From NCBI GenBank assembly GCA_963625535.1, contig CAVFUK010000086.1:1-13520 (forward strand): 13,520 bases of DNA, in the 5' to 3' direction. A model generated the notes under the pieces. That model saw only the letters and a program-made list of their open reading frames with translations, was not told where the DNA came from and ran no database searches. Positions 1-5,332 of this stretch are shown here, piece by piece. The translations under genes were made by a program, and so were the position numbers. This stretch comes from Phocaeicola_A sp963625535 (GTDB taxonomy: Bacteria > Bacteroidota > Bacteroidia > Bacteroidales > Bacteroidaceae). Position 1 is the stretch's first letter; the number at the start of each line of letters is the position of its first letter.

Positions 1-582
1 GACAATGGTCGAAATAGTCCAACTTGATTTCCATGTCCGTCACAAACTTAGGCAGCAAGGATGTAGTACCCGAATAAGCCCAATAGTTTTTGATTTTCCT
101 GTCAGTCAAAGAGTTTATGAGGCTATACGGATTGTAAACGTCCGTCATATTGTCCTCACTGAAGTGATATCCGTCATAGTGTTCCTTCAGCCGTGCGTGC
201 GCTTCGTCCAGCGTCCATCCGTTCTTGTCCGCCAACTGTTGCATCTCCGGCTGGAAGTTGTCGACCATCTCTTGTTGGGTGAAGCCCCCGTAGCGCCACC
301 CAGACTCATGTCGAGTCGGATCACGGGGTATGCCGTCCACTCTTTCTCCAGCTCCATTATCTTCAGCCCTTCGAAGAGGTCCTTACGGCCTTCGAGGTAG
401 CAACGTAGCGTGTCCACGAGTATGGACTTGCCGAATCGCCGTGGGCGGCTCAGATAGTTGAACTTCTTGCCTTCATTGACAAGTCGCCATATAAGGTCTG
501 TCTTGTCAACATACAAGTATCCCTCCTCCCTGATTATCTCAAAGTACTGTAATCCTGTCGGTAGCTTTCTTCTTGTCTCCAT
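1..582 (-). pseudogene. AAA-ATPase-like / PD-(D/E)XK nuclease family protein, internally deleted and frameshifted, 3' end outside window
   Basis: The ATG is at 582. The first 94 or so residues match the start of the Bacteroidota AAA-ATPase-like family (PF09820 with a C-terminal DUF1703-type PD-(D/E)XK nuclease domain): LPTGLQYFEIIREEGYLYVDKT, then the Walker A-like segment SRPRRFGKSILVDTL (45-59), then YPVIRLDMS (85-93). Directly after that, at about 293-297, the frame changes. The new frame, open from 292 to the window edge, gives YGGFTQQEMVDNF, HYDGYHFSEDN and VYNPYSLINSL, which in relatives lie well downstream (the GITEEEL...YDGYHFS...YNPFSLIN region). Roughly 110-130 residues that normally sit between, including the Walker B LIDEYD and the TGISKFS segment, are absent. 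This is therefore an internal deletion with an out-of-frame join, not a single-base error, and ATPase activity should be lost. The family's function is not well established. The extent of the deletion is estimated from memory of the family. Confidence 0.8.
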
Positions 583-607
583 ATCCGTAACGTGCGTTTA
601 ATCACTG

Positions 608-615
608 CGAAGGTA
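608..615 (-). promoter_or_regulatory. possible -7 box for the AAA-ATPase-like pseudogene
   Basis: On the minus strand this reads TACCTTCG, one mismatch from the Bacteroidota -7 consensus TAnnTTTG, about 26 bp upstream of the ATG at 582. No convincing -33 TTTG is visible at the right distance, so this is weak. Confidence 0.25.
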
Positions 616-638
616 ACGAAAGGTGTTCGATATAAAAA

Positions 639-682
639 AGAGAACGGCTCGTGTTAACGCGAATTAACACGAGCCGTTCTCT
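639..682 (-). terminator. strong hairpin terminator reading leftwards
   Basis: Two perfectly complementary 19-nt arms (639-657 and 664-682) enclose a 6-nt loop, cgcgaa. On the minus strand the hairpin is followed by CTTTTTTATA, so it fits a Rho-independent terminator for leftward transcription. There is no T-tract on the plus-strand side. It lies about 80 bp beyond the stop codon of the left partial copy of the undecaprenyl-phosphate transferase gene (761). It is therefore probably the original terminator of the polysaccharide operon, now separated from the intact gene by the inserted segment. Confidence 0.8.
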
Positions 683-743
683 GTCAGACAGCCTTCCGCC
701 GGGTTAGTCTCCGGGGGGCGTAGTTTAGCTTGGGGAGGGGTTA

Positions 744-926
744 GTGTCCCCTTGGCCGCTTCACCGCCCCTCCGCCTCTTTCTTCATCCGCCTCACATGG
801 CGGCGGTGCACGTCGTAGCAGAAGAGGGCGAACACCAGCATGTCGGCCACGAGGATCAGGGTGGGGGGCACGTCCTTCCACGCCATCACCACGTTCAGGG
901 CCACCATGTCCAGGTCCAGCAGGAGT
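744..926 (-). repeat. left copy of 183-bp direct repeat (3' end of the UndP-sugar-1-P transferase gene)
   Basis: It is identical to 3089-3271 except at 907 and 909 (T and T here, G and G at 3252 and 3254). It covers residues 318-371 of the transferase, its stop (TGA at 761-763) and 17 bp beyond. The two differences change A323 to D and L324 to M. Reading upstream in frame, a TAA stop (926-928) lies immediately outside the repeat, so this copy cannot belong to a longer reading frame. The new Met leaves a 48-codon frame from 907 to 761 with no evidence of expression. Confidence 0.95.
761..925 (-). pseudogene. C-terminal fragment of undecaprenyl-phosphate sugar-1-phosphate transferase
   Basis: This is the coding part of the left repeat copy. 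Its translation keeps LNVVMAWKDVPPTL, FALFCYDVHRRHVRR and the KKEAEGR terminus of the intact gene at 3106-4221, with A323D and L324M. It lacks all catalytic loops of the family, so it cannot be an active transferase. The nearby leftward terminator (639-682) suggests this is the original 3' end of the gene, left behind when the segment to its right entered. Confidence 0.85.
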
Positions 927-1033
927 TACAGGATACGCTAAAGGAACGCATAGTTCGTTTTCAGGAACAGGGATATGACTACCAATCAGCAAAATTGATG
1001 GTCGTGCCGGAAGACTTCAAGTATGACATTTAG
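926..1033 (+). pseudogene. 3' remnant of an unidentified plus-strand gene
   Basis: Immediately to the right of the left repeat copy, the plus strand encodes LQDTLKERIVRFQEQG followed by YDYQSAKLMVVPEDFKYDI and a TAG at 1031-1033. The composition (charged helix, then a short hydrophobic strand) looks like a real protein C-terminus, while the same frame to the left is antisense to the repeat and has the His/Gln/Arg-rich composition of a shadow frame. I do not recognise the family. I read it as the cut-off tail of a gene that lay left of the XRE gene in the donor DNA. Confidence 0.5.
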
Positions 1034-1053
1034 CTTAGGTGTAACGCCATTCT

Positions 1054-1070
1054 CGTTAATTGAATTAGCG
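1054..1070. repeat. AT-rich imperfect dyad upstream of the XRE gene
   Basis: CGTTAATT and AATTAGCG flank a central G, giving eight pairs, one of them a wobble. It lies between the truncated gene end and the XRE promoter. There is no T-tract, so a terminator role is doubtful; it could be a further binding site. Nothing else in 1034-1100 is recognisable. Confidence 0.3.
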
Positions 1071-1115
1071 TGATGGTCTTTAACAATCCATAAGAATTTG
1101 ACCTGTTTTCCCACG

Positions 1116-1132
1116 AATGAAATAATTTCATT
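1116..1132 (+). promoter_or_regulatory. candidate operator dyad overlapping the XRE promoter
   Basis: AATGAAAT-A-ATTTCATT is an 8+1+8 inverted repeat, perfect except for the unpaired centre. Its right edge shares one base with the -7 box (1132-1139) and it fills the spacer between the -7 and -33 positions. A protein bound there would block polymerase. The first gene downstream encodes a Cro/CI-type HTH protein, a family that usually autoregulates through such dyads. That XRE binds here is inference. Confidence 0.55.
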
Positions 1133-1139
1133 ATCTTTG
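1132..1139 (+). promoter_or_regulatory. -7 box of the XRE-AlbA transcription unit
   Basis: TATCTTTG fits the Bacteroidota sigma-A -7 consensus TAnnTTTG exactly. A T-rich stretch, TGTTTTCC, at about 1104-1111 is near the expected -33 position but is not a clean TTTG. The predicted transcript would start around 1145-1150, giving a very short 5' leader before the ATG at 1155. Confidence 0.6.
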
Positions 1140-1154
1140 CAAAGAACATTTCTT

Positions 1155-1397
1155 ATGGCAGAAGACATAAATCGTTTGAAGTTGTTACTGGTCGAGAAGA
1201 AGAAGACTAGCAAGTGGCTGGCGGATGAGTTGGGAGTAAACCCCTCCACCGTGTCGAAATGGTGTACGAACTCTTCGCAGCCCGACTTGGCCACCGTGCT
1301 GAAAATCACCGACCTGCTGAAGATTGACATCAAGGAACTCATCGTAAGGGAGTACGATGCCTTTCTTCGGGAGAAAATGAAGAAGGGACGTGGTTAG
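1155..1397 (+). CDS. XRE/Cro-CI family helix-turn-helix regulator, 80 aa
   Basis: This is a small protein, almost entirely one HTH_3-type DNA-binding domain. The helix-turn-helix is SKWLADELGVNPSTVSKW (19-36), followed by TNSSQPDLATVLKITDLL and a short basic tail (KMKKGRG). It has no second effector domain, so it probably senses through a partner or by its own level. I chose the ATG at 1155 because the frame upstream would need a TTG start lying inside the promoter, while the ATG begins directly before the conserved helix. A gap of 51 bp separates it from the AlbA_2 gene on the same strand, so the two are probably co-transcribed. The dyad over its promoter suggests autorepression. Role in the pair: regulator, by inference. 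Confidence 0.85.
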   Translation: MAEDINRLKLLLVEKKKTSKWLADELGVNPSTVSKWCTNSSQPDLATVLKITDLLKIDIKELIVREYDAFLREKMKKGRG

Positions 1398-1448
1398 GAT
1401 ATAGCTTAGACGGCAAAAAGTTAGAAAATACAAGAAAATATTGGCAAT

Positions 1449-2891
1449 ATGAATTGGAAAGAAAAAGCAAAGCGTTTGTTGGAACAAAGCCTAAAGCCTG
1501 TTCCGCAAGAGTTGAAAGAAATCGATTGGAAAGGTGGCTTGTCGAATGACAAAGAACGACTTGCCCAACATATTTGTGCTTTTTCCAATGTTGCCGGTGG
1601 AGGTGTTCTTGTATTTGGCGTAAACAATGATGCCACTTTTGCGGAAATGACGCAGGAGCAGATTGAGCATATCGTAACGCGCCTTGACAATATTGCCCAA
1701 AACAGAATGTGCAACCCTGTTCAACTCGAACATGCTGTGATGGAGTACGAAGGACATGCACTGCTATTCTTTCATATTCCAGAGTATAGGGAGAAGCCAA
1801 TGCATTTACGTGGTACGGACATATACGATTGTTATATCCGTTCGGCAGGACATACCGTCCGTATGTCAAGACAACAGGTTAGGCATGCAATTGCCGATTC
1901 AGAAGGTTTCGCATTTGAGGAACGTATTGCAAAACATTGTCTGACTGACAACGAAGTGCTTGCACTGCTCAACTACCGAAAGCTCTTCGAATTACTGGAA
2001 CGAAAAGTACCATCAACGACAGAAGGCATTTTGGAGTTTATGGAGGAACTTGGCATATGCTGCCAAGAAAGTAACGGCTATGGCATTACCAATTTAGGTG
2101 CAATGTTGTTTGCCAACTCATTAGGTGATTTTGACAATGTGAAGGGGCGTAGTGTGACAGTACGTCGTTATGTCGGAAATAACAACCGTCAACTACTGTT
2201 GGAACAAACAGAGAATATGGGTTACGCGGTCGGACTTGACAACATCATAGCGTTCGTGATGAAAAATACCGGGACAGAGGTTATTGAAGGAGCTGTTAGA
2301 GAATTAGTTCCTACTTATCCAATGGTCGCTATCCGTGAATTTGTTGCAAATGCACTGGTGCATCAGGATTTCGCCGTAAGTGGAATGCCAATAACCATTG
2401 AGATTTTTGGTAACAGACTTGTCATTACCAATCCAGGATATTCATTGAATGATGTGAACAGACTAATTGACCTTCCTCCTCATTCCCGAAACGAGCAGAT
2501 GGCTCAGTTGATGCTGCAATTGGGACTTTGTGAGCGACGAGGTAGTGGTGTTGACCGAGCTGTGGAAGCAATGGAAAAGATGTTCTTGCCTGCATATAAG
2601 GCAGAGAGTGGTGCAGATTTCACCCGGGTAACTTTGTTCCCACAGAAACCTATTTCTGACATGACAAAAGAGGAACGTATTGAAGCGTGTTACCAACATT
2701 GCTGCTTGAATTTTGCCGATAATGAGGCTATGAACAATCAGTCTGTCAGAGAACGCTTCGGACTGAATAAGAACAAAAGTGCTTTGGCCTCCCATATCAT
2801 ATCCGATACTGTTGCGAGTGGACTCATCAAGGCTGCTAAGCCGGATTCCGAGTCTCGCAAATATGTTGCTTATGTGCCGTTTTATGCGTAA
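1449..2891 (+). CDS. AlbA_2 (Schlafen-type) and HATPase_c_4 domain protein, putative ATP-binding regulator, 480 aa
   Basis: The N-terminal AlbA_2 domain (PF04326, about residues 12-140) shows ELKEIDWKGG and ICAFSNVAGGGVLVFGV (42-58), the usual E-x-K and AF-N-GG-GV pattern. A GHKL-type ATPase-like module of the HATPase_c_4/RecG-C group (PF13749) follows. It has the N-box-like REFVANALVHQDF (296-308), EIFGNRLVITNPG (318-330) and RRGSGVDRA (363-371). Residues about 405-480 look like a winged-helix tail. The length is normal for COG2865-type proteins. Such proteins are often annotated as ATP-dependent DNA helicases or transcriptional regulators on thin evidence. No helicase motifs are visible here. 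It is the second gene of the XRE unit, with a terminator 86 bp downstream. Whether it acts in regulation, RNA binding or phage defence cannot be told from sequence. Confidence 0.88.
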   Translation: MNWKEKAKRLLEQSLKPVPQELKEIDWKGGLSNDKERLAQHICAFSNVAGGGVLVFGVNNDATFAEMTQEQIEHIVTRLDNIAQNRMCNPVQLEHAVMEYEGHALLFFHIPEYREKPMHLRGTDIYDCYIRSAGHTVRMSRQQVRHAIADSEGFAFEERIAKHCLTDNEVLALLNYRKLFELLERKVPSTTEGILEFMEELGICCQESNGYGITNLGAMLFANSLGDFDNVKGRSVTVRRYVGNNNRQLLLEQTENMGYAVGLDNIIAFVMKNTGTEVIEGAVRELVPTYPMVAIREFVANALVHQDFAVSGMPITIEIFGNRLVITNPGYSLNDVNRLIDLPPHSRNEQMAQLMLQLGLCERRGSGVDRAVEAMEKMFLPAYKAESGADFTRVTLFPQKPISDMTKEERIEACYQHCCLNFADNEAMNNQSVRERFGLNKNKSALASHIISDTVASGLIKAAKPDSESRKYVAYVPFYA

Positions 2892-2914
2892 TTTTATTTT
2901 CACGGCAAATCACA
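2892..2914 (+). repeat. 23-bp direct repeat, copy 1
   Basis: It matches 2946-2968 at 22 of 23 positions (G versus A at position 13; core TTTTCAC-R-GCAAATCACA). The start-to-start distance is 54 bp. Similarity stops at both ends, so it is not a simple tandem duplication of 54 bp. It lies between the AlbA_2 stop codon and the terminator. Confidence 0.7.
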
Positions 2915-2945
2915 CCGTATTGTAAGTGACTGAAACACAATTAGT

Positions 2946-2968
2946 TTTTATTTTCACAGCAAATCACA
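2946..2968 (+). repeat. 23-bp direct repeat, copy 2
   Basis: This is the partner of 2892-2914, ending nine bases before the terminator stem. Possible meanings are an integrase or regulator binding site, or a remnant of a local duplication. Nothing in the window decides between them. Confidence 0.7.
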
Positions 2969-2976
2969 TAGATAAT

Positions 2977-3022
2977 ACCGCCCGACTTTAAGCGACAAGT
3001 CCTAAGGTCGGGCGGTTTCCTT
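2977..3022 (+). terminator. Rho-independent terminator of the XRE-AlbA unit
   Basis: The stem is 2977-2989 with 3004-3016 (13 pairs, one G-T wobble, core CCGCCCGAC / GTCGGGCGG), with a 14-nt loop. It is followed by TTTCCTTTTAC on the plus strand. The minus-strand side lacks a T-tract, so it should not stop the converging polysaccharide operon efficiently. Confidence 0.8.
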
Positions 3023-3088
3023 TTACTTCCCCACTGCCATAGCAATTATGATGATGAGGGAAATGATAGTATAGGCATAACAGGCGAT
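3023..3088 (-). pseudogene. possible 3' remnant encoding a hydrophobic C-terminal tail
   Basis: Reading leftwards from the repeat edge, this short open stretch gives IACYAYTIISLIIIIAMAVGK and a TAA at 3023-3025. A run of Ile/Ala with a terminal Lys resembles the last membrane helix of a small protein. It has no start codon of its own and begins exactly at the edge of the right repeat copy. It may be the end of a membrane-protein gene cut by the insertion, or chance in a repetitive ATCATC-type sequence. Confidence 0.25.
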
Positions 3089-3271
3089 GTGTCCCCTTGG
3101 CCGCTTCACCGCCCCTCCGCCTCTTTCTTCATCCGCCTCACATGGCGGCGGTGCACGTCGTAGCAGAAGAGGGCGAACACCAGCATGTCGGCCACGAGGA
3201 TCAGGGTGGGGGGCACGTCCTTCCACGCCATCACCACGTTCAGGGCCACCAGGGCCAGGTCCAGCAGGAGT
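3089..3271 (-). repeat. right copy of 183-bp direct repeat, part of the intact transferase gene
   Basis: This copy continues in frame into the intact gene at 3106-4221. It is identical to 744-926 except for two bases. Its left edge, 17 bp past the stop codon, is where the AT-rich segment begins. Confidence 0.95.
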
Positions 3272-4221
3272 ATGAGGCCCAGGGCTTTGTGCTGCGAGAA
3301 ACCCGCGTCTATCAGCCGGTGGTGCAGGTGGCTGCGGTCCGGCTCAAAGAGGCCCTTGCCCATCCGCTTGCGCGTGAACATCACCCGCAGCACGTCCAGG
3401 CACGGCACCACCAGGAACGACATTGCCAGCACCATCTGGTGCTCCTCGAACACCGAGCCTCCCGGCAGCCATTGCCCCAGCTTCACCACACACGTGGCCA
3501 GTATGTAGCCCAGCGTCAGGCTGCCGCTGTCGCCCATGAATATCTTCCGCCGCCGGCTCAGCAGGTTGAAGTAGCTGTAGGCCACCAGCACCCCCGCCAG
3601 CCCCGCCAGCGCCACCGTGTAGGTCCACACCCCAATGTGGGCGAACATCACCGCGAAGCCCGCCAGCCCTATCAGGCTGATGCCCGCGCACAGCCCGTCG
3701 ATGCCGTCTATCAGGTTCATCGCGTTGTCCACCGCCACCACGAAGAGCACCGTCAGCGGCGCCCCCACGTACCACGGTATCTCCCAGATGCCCAGCAGCC
3801 CGTAGAGGTTCGTGAAGTAGAGCCCCGACAGCGGCAGGCAGCAGGCCGACACTATCTGCACCATCATCTTCCGCGTGGCTCGCACCTCTATCAGGTCGTC
3901 CAGCAGCCCCACGCCGTACACAATCATCGCCCCCAGCATCAGCCCCAGGCTCATCAGGCTCACGTGCACCTGTCGGTTGCTCAGCAGGTAGAGCGACAGC
4001 GCCGCCATCGCGAAGGCCACCCCCATGCAGGGCAGGAAACAGACCCCTCCCAGCCGGGGCACCAGCGTGTGGTGCACCTTCCGCGCGTCCGGCGTGTCAA
4101 ACAGTTTGCGCTTCTTGCAGTAGTCCACCACCATCGGTGTCACCGCCATGCCGCAGGCCAGGCTCACCACGAAGGCTATCCCCACCAGCGCATATCTTAT
4201 CATCATCGTAGTCATCATCAT
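3106..4221 (-). CDS. undecaprenyl-phosphate sugar-1-phosphate transferase (WecA/MraY family), 371 aa
   Basis: This polytopic membrane enzyme belongs to glycosyltransferase family 4 of the MraY/WecA type. It would move a (usually HexNAc) 1-phosphate from a UDP-sugar onto undecaprenyl phosphate and so start repeat-unit synthesis at the inner membrane. Visible motifs are DARKVHHTLVPRLGG (45-59), the acidic GLLDDL (105-110), DNAMNLIDGIDGL (165-177), FMGDSGS (228-234) and the cytoplasmic loop DRSHLHHRLID (295-305). About ten hydrophobic segments and a basic tail are normal for the family, as is the length. It is last in the operon, 1 bp after the DUF1972 gene. The N-terminus has several ATGs in a row (residues 1-3, 6, 7), so the exact start is uncertain by up to six codons. 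Its last 54 codons are duplicated at 761-925. The sugar specificity is not readable from the sequence. Confidence 0.93.
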   Translation of the reverse strand: MMMTTMMIRYALVGIAFVVSLACGMAVTPMVVDYCKKRKLFDTPDARKVHHTLVPRLGGVCFLPCMGVAFAMAALSLYLLSNRQVHVSLMSLGLMLGAMIVYGVGLLDDLIEVRATRKMMVQIVSACCLPLSGLYFTNLYGLLGIWEIPWYVGAPLTVLFVVAVDNAMNLIDGIDGLCAGISLIGLAGFAVMFAHIGVWTYTVALAGLAGVLVAYSYFNLLSRRRKIFMGDSGSLTLGYILATCVVKLGQWLPGGSVFEEHQMVLAMSFLVVPCLDVLRVMFTRKRMGKGLFEPDRSHLHHRLIDAGFSQHKALGLILLLDLALVALNVVMAWKDVPPTLILVADMLVFALFCYDVHRRHVRRMKKEAEGR

Positions 4222-4222
4222 G

Positions 4223-5293
4223 TCAGTACAGTTTTTCGTATTGTTCAGCTATATGTTTCCATGTATACTCCCTCTCCGCTATGCGGCGCATCGGCTCCCC
4301 GTCCAGGTCCGTGCGGCCCAGCAGTGCCCTCAGGCTCTCGCTGTCGCTGTAGTAGTACGCCTCGCCGTGCGTCGTCTCGCGGTTATACACCACGTCGTAG
4401 CACACTATTGGGCGCCCGAAGAACATCGCCTCCACCAGCGAGGGGTTCGTCCCCCCGGCGCTGTGTCCGTGCACATACACCGCGGCGTTGCGTCGTAGGG
4501 CGTAGAGCATGTCCAGGTCGTAGATGCTCGTCAGCAGCTTGATGTTCGGCCGTGCCTCGTACTGCCGCTTCAGCTCCCGTCCGTAGTCGCTCCGTTCCCA
4601 GTTGCCCACGAACACCAGCTCCCGTCCGCTGCGCGCGAAGGCCTCCAGCGTCATGTGGCAGTTGTTCTCCGGCTCTATGCGGCAGATGCTCAGCGCGTAA
4701 CGGTGTCGCTCCAGGCCATATTTCCTGAGGATGTCCCGTTGTCGCTGCTCCGTCATCGTGCGCATCACGTGGTCGCCCCCGTAGGCTATCAGTGTCGACG
4801 GCCGCTCGTAGGTGTCCGTCACATAGTCCTCTATGCCCTTGTTGTCCACCACCGTCACGTCGGCCCATCTCACCGCCATCGCCTCGCTCAGTCGGAGGAA
4901 CCAGCGTGCCAGCCGTCCCCACTTCGCCCGTCGGTGCTCCAGTCCGTCGATGTTCACAATCAGCCGCTTGTGGTAGAGCATGCGGAACATCGGCAGACAC
5001 ACGCAACCCGACACTCCCAGCACCACCACCGCGTCGTACCCCCTGATGCACTGCATCAGCGACACGATGTCGTACGGTGTGCTTCCTATCCCGTTGGCGT
5101 GCAGGTGTTTGATATACTTCAGCCTTGCCCCCTTGTAAGTCTGCGGGTGTGTGTCGTAGTCCACTTCCGAGCAGAACACCGTATACTCTATTCCCGGTGA
5201 GCAGTTCTTTCCAATGATATTCTCCACCAGCGTCTCAAATCCGCCGTATTGTGCCGGCACCCCTTGGCTGCCGACAATCGCTACATGTTTCAT
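4223..5293 (-). CDS. DUF1972 glycosyltransferase family 4, rhamnosyltransferase-like, 356 aa
   Basis: This is a GT-B fold cytoplasmic glycosyltransferase. The N-terminal DUF1972 domain (PF09314) is clear from GSQGVPAQYGGFETLVENI (8-26), the hallmark start of streptococcal Cps2T-type beta-1,4-rhamnosyltransferases and relatives. The C-terminal donor-binding half has CRIEPENN (204-211), FVGNW (228-232) and HGHSAGGTNPSLVEAM (275-290), where the second Glu of the usual E-x7-E is E288. Length is normal. It sits directly before the initiating transferase gene (1-bp gap). In related clusters this family often adds the second sugar, frequently L-rhamnose, onto the lipid-linked first residue. No rml genes are in the window, so the donor here could be another deoxysugar, including the CDP-sugar made upstream. 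A 39-bp spacer with an A-rich leader precedes it. Confidence 0.9.
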   Translation of the reverse strand: MKHVAIVGSQGVPAQYGGFETLVENIIGKNCSPGIEYTVFCSEVDYDTHPQTYKGARLKYIKHLHANGIGSTPYDIVSLMQCIRGYDAVVVLGVSGCVCLPMFRMLYHKRLIVNIDGLEHRRAKWGRLARWFLRLSEAMAVRWADVTVVDNKGIEDYVTDTYERPSTLIAYGGDHVMRTMTEQRQRDILRKYGLERHRYALSICRIEPENNCHMTLEAFARSGRELVFVGNWERSDYGRELKRQYEARPNIKLLTSIYDLDMLYALRRNAAVYVHGHSAGGTNPSLVEAMFFGRPIVCYDVVYNRETTHGEAYYYSDSESLRALLGRTDLDGEPMRRIAEREYTWKHIAEQYEKLY

Positions 5294-5332
5294 GCTTTCA
5301 GTTTTCTTTTTTAGGAATCTGTTATATAATGC

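Larger units (their letters stand above)
927..3088. other. probable inserted segment carrying the XRE / AlbA_2 gene pair
   Basis: The segment is bounded exactly by the two 183-bp direct repeats and is visibly AT-richer than the operon. It starts in a truncated gene and ends beside what may be another truncated gene end. It carries one plus-strand transcription unit with its own promoter and terminator. No integrase, transposase or terminal inverted repeat is visible inside it. How it entered is unknown; a recombination event involving the transferase 3' end is the simplest reading. Confidence 0.6.

Noticed and set aside
752..1033. A complete 93-codon plus-strand gene
   Set aside because: Its first part is antisense to the repeated transferase fragment. 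Only the last 35 codons look protein-like, so it is listed as a remnant only.
1098..1157. Longer XRE protein starting at TTG 1098
   Set aside because: It would place the start upstream of the -7 box and translate through the dyad. The ATG at 1155 fits the promoter and the domain start.
1449..2891. ATP-dependent DNA helicase RecG
   Set aside because: It has an AlbA_2 domain and a HATPase_c_4 module but no visible helicase motifs. The RecG label for this family is a database carry-over.
927..3088. Insertion sequence or conjugative element
   Set aside because: There is no transposase, integrase, relaxase or terminal inverted repeat inside the segment. The flanking repeats are host gene sequence, far longer than a target-site duplication.
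3097..4542. Long plus-strand open frame of 481 codons
   Set aside because: It is antisense to the transferase and DUF1972 genes and rich in His, Gln and Arg, the composition expected opposite a GC-rich gene. Both minus-strand genes have complete family motifs.
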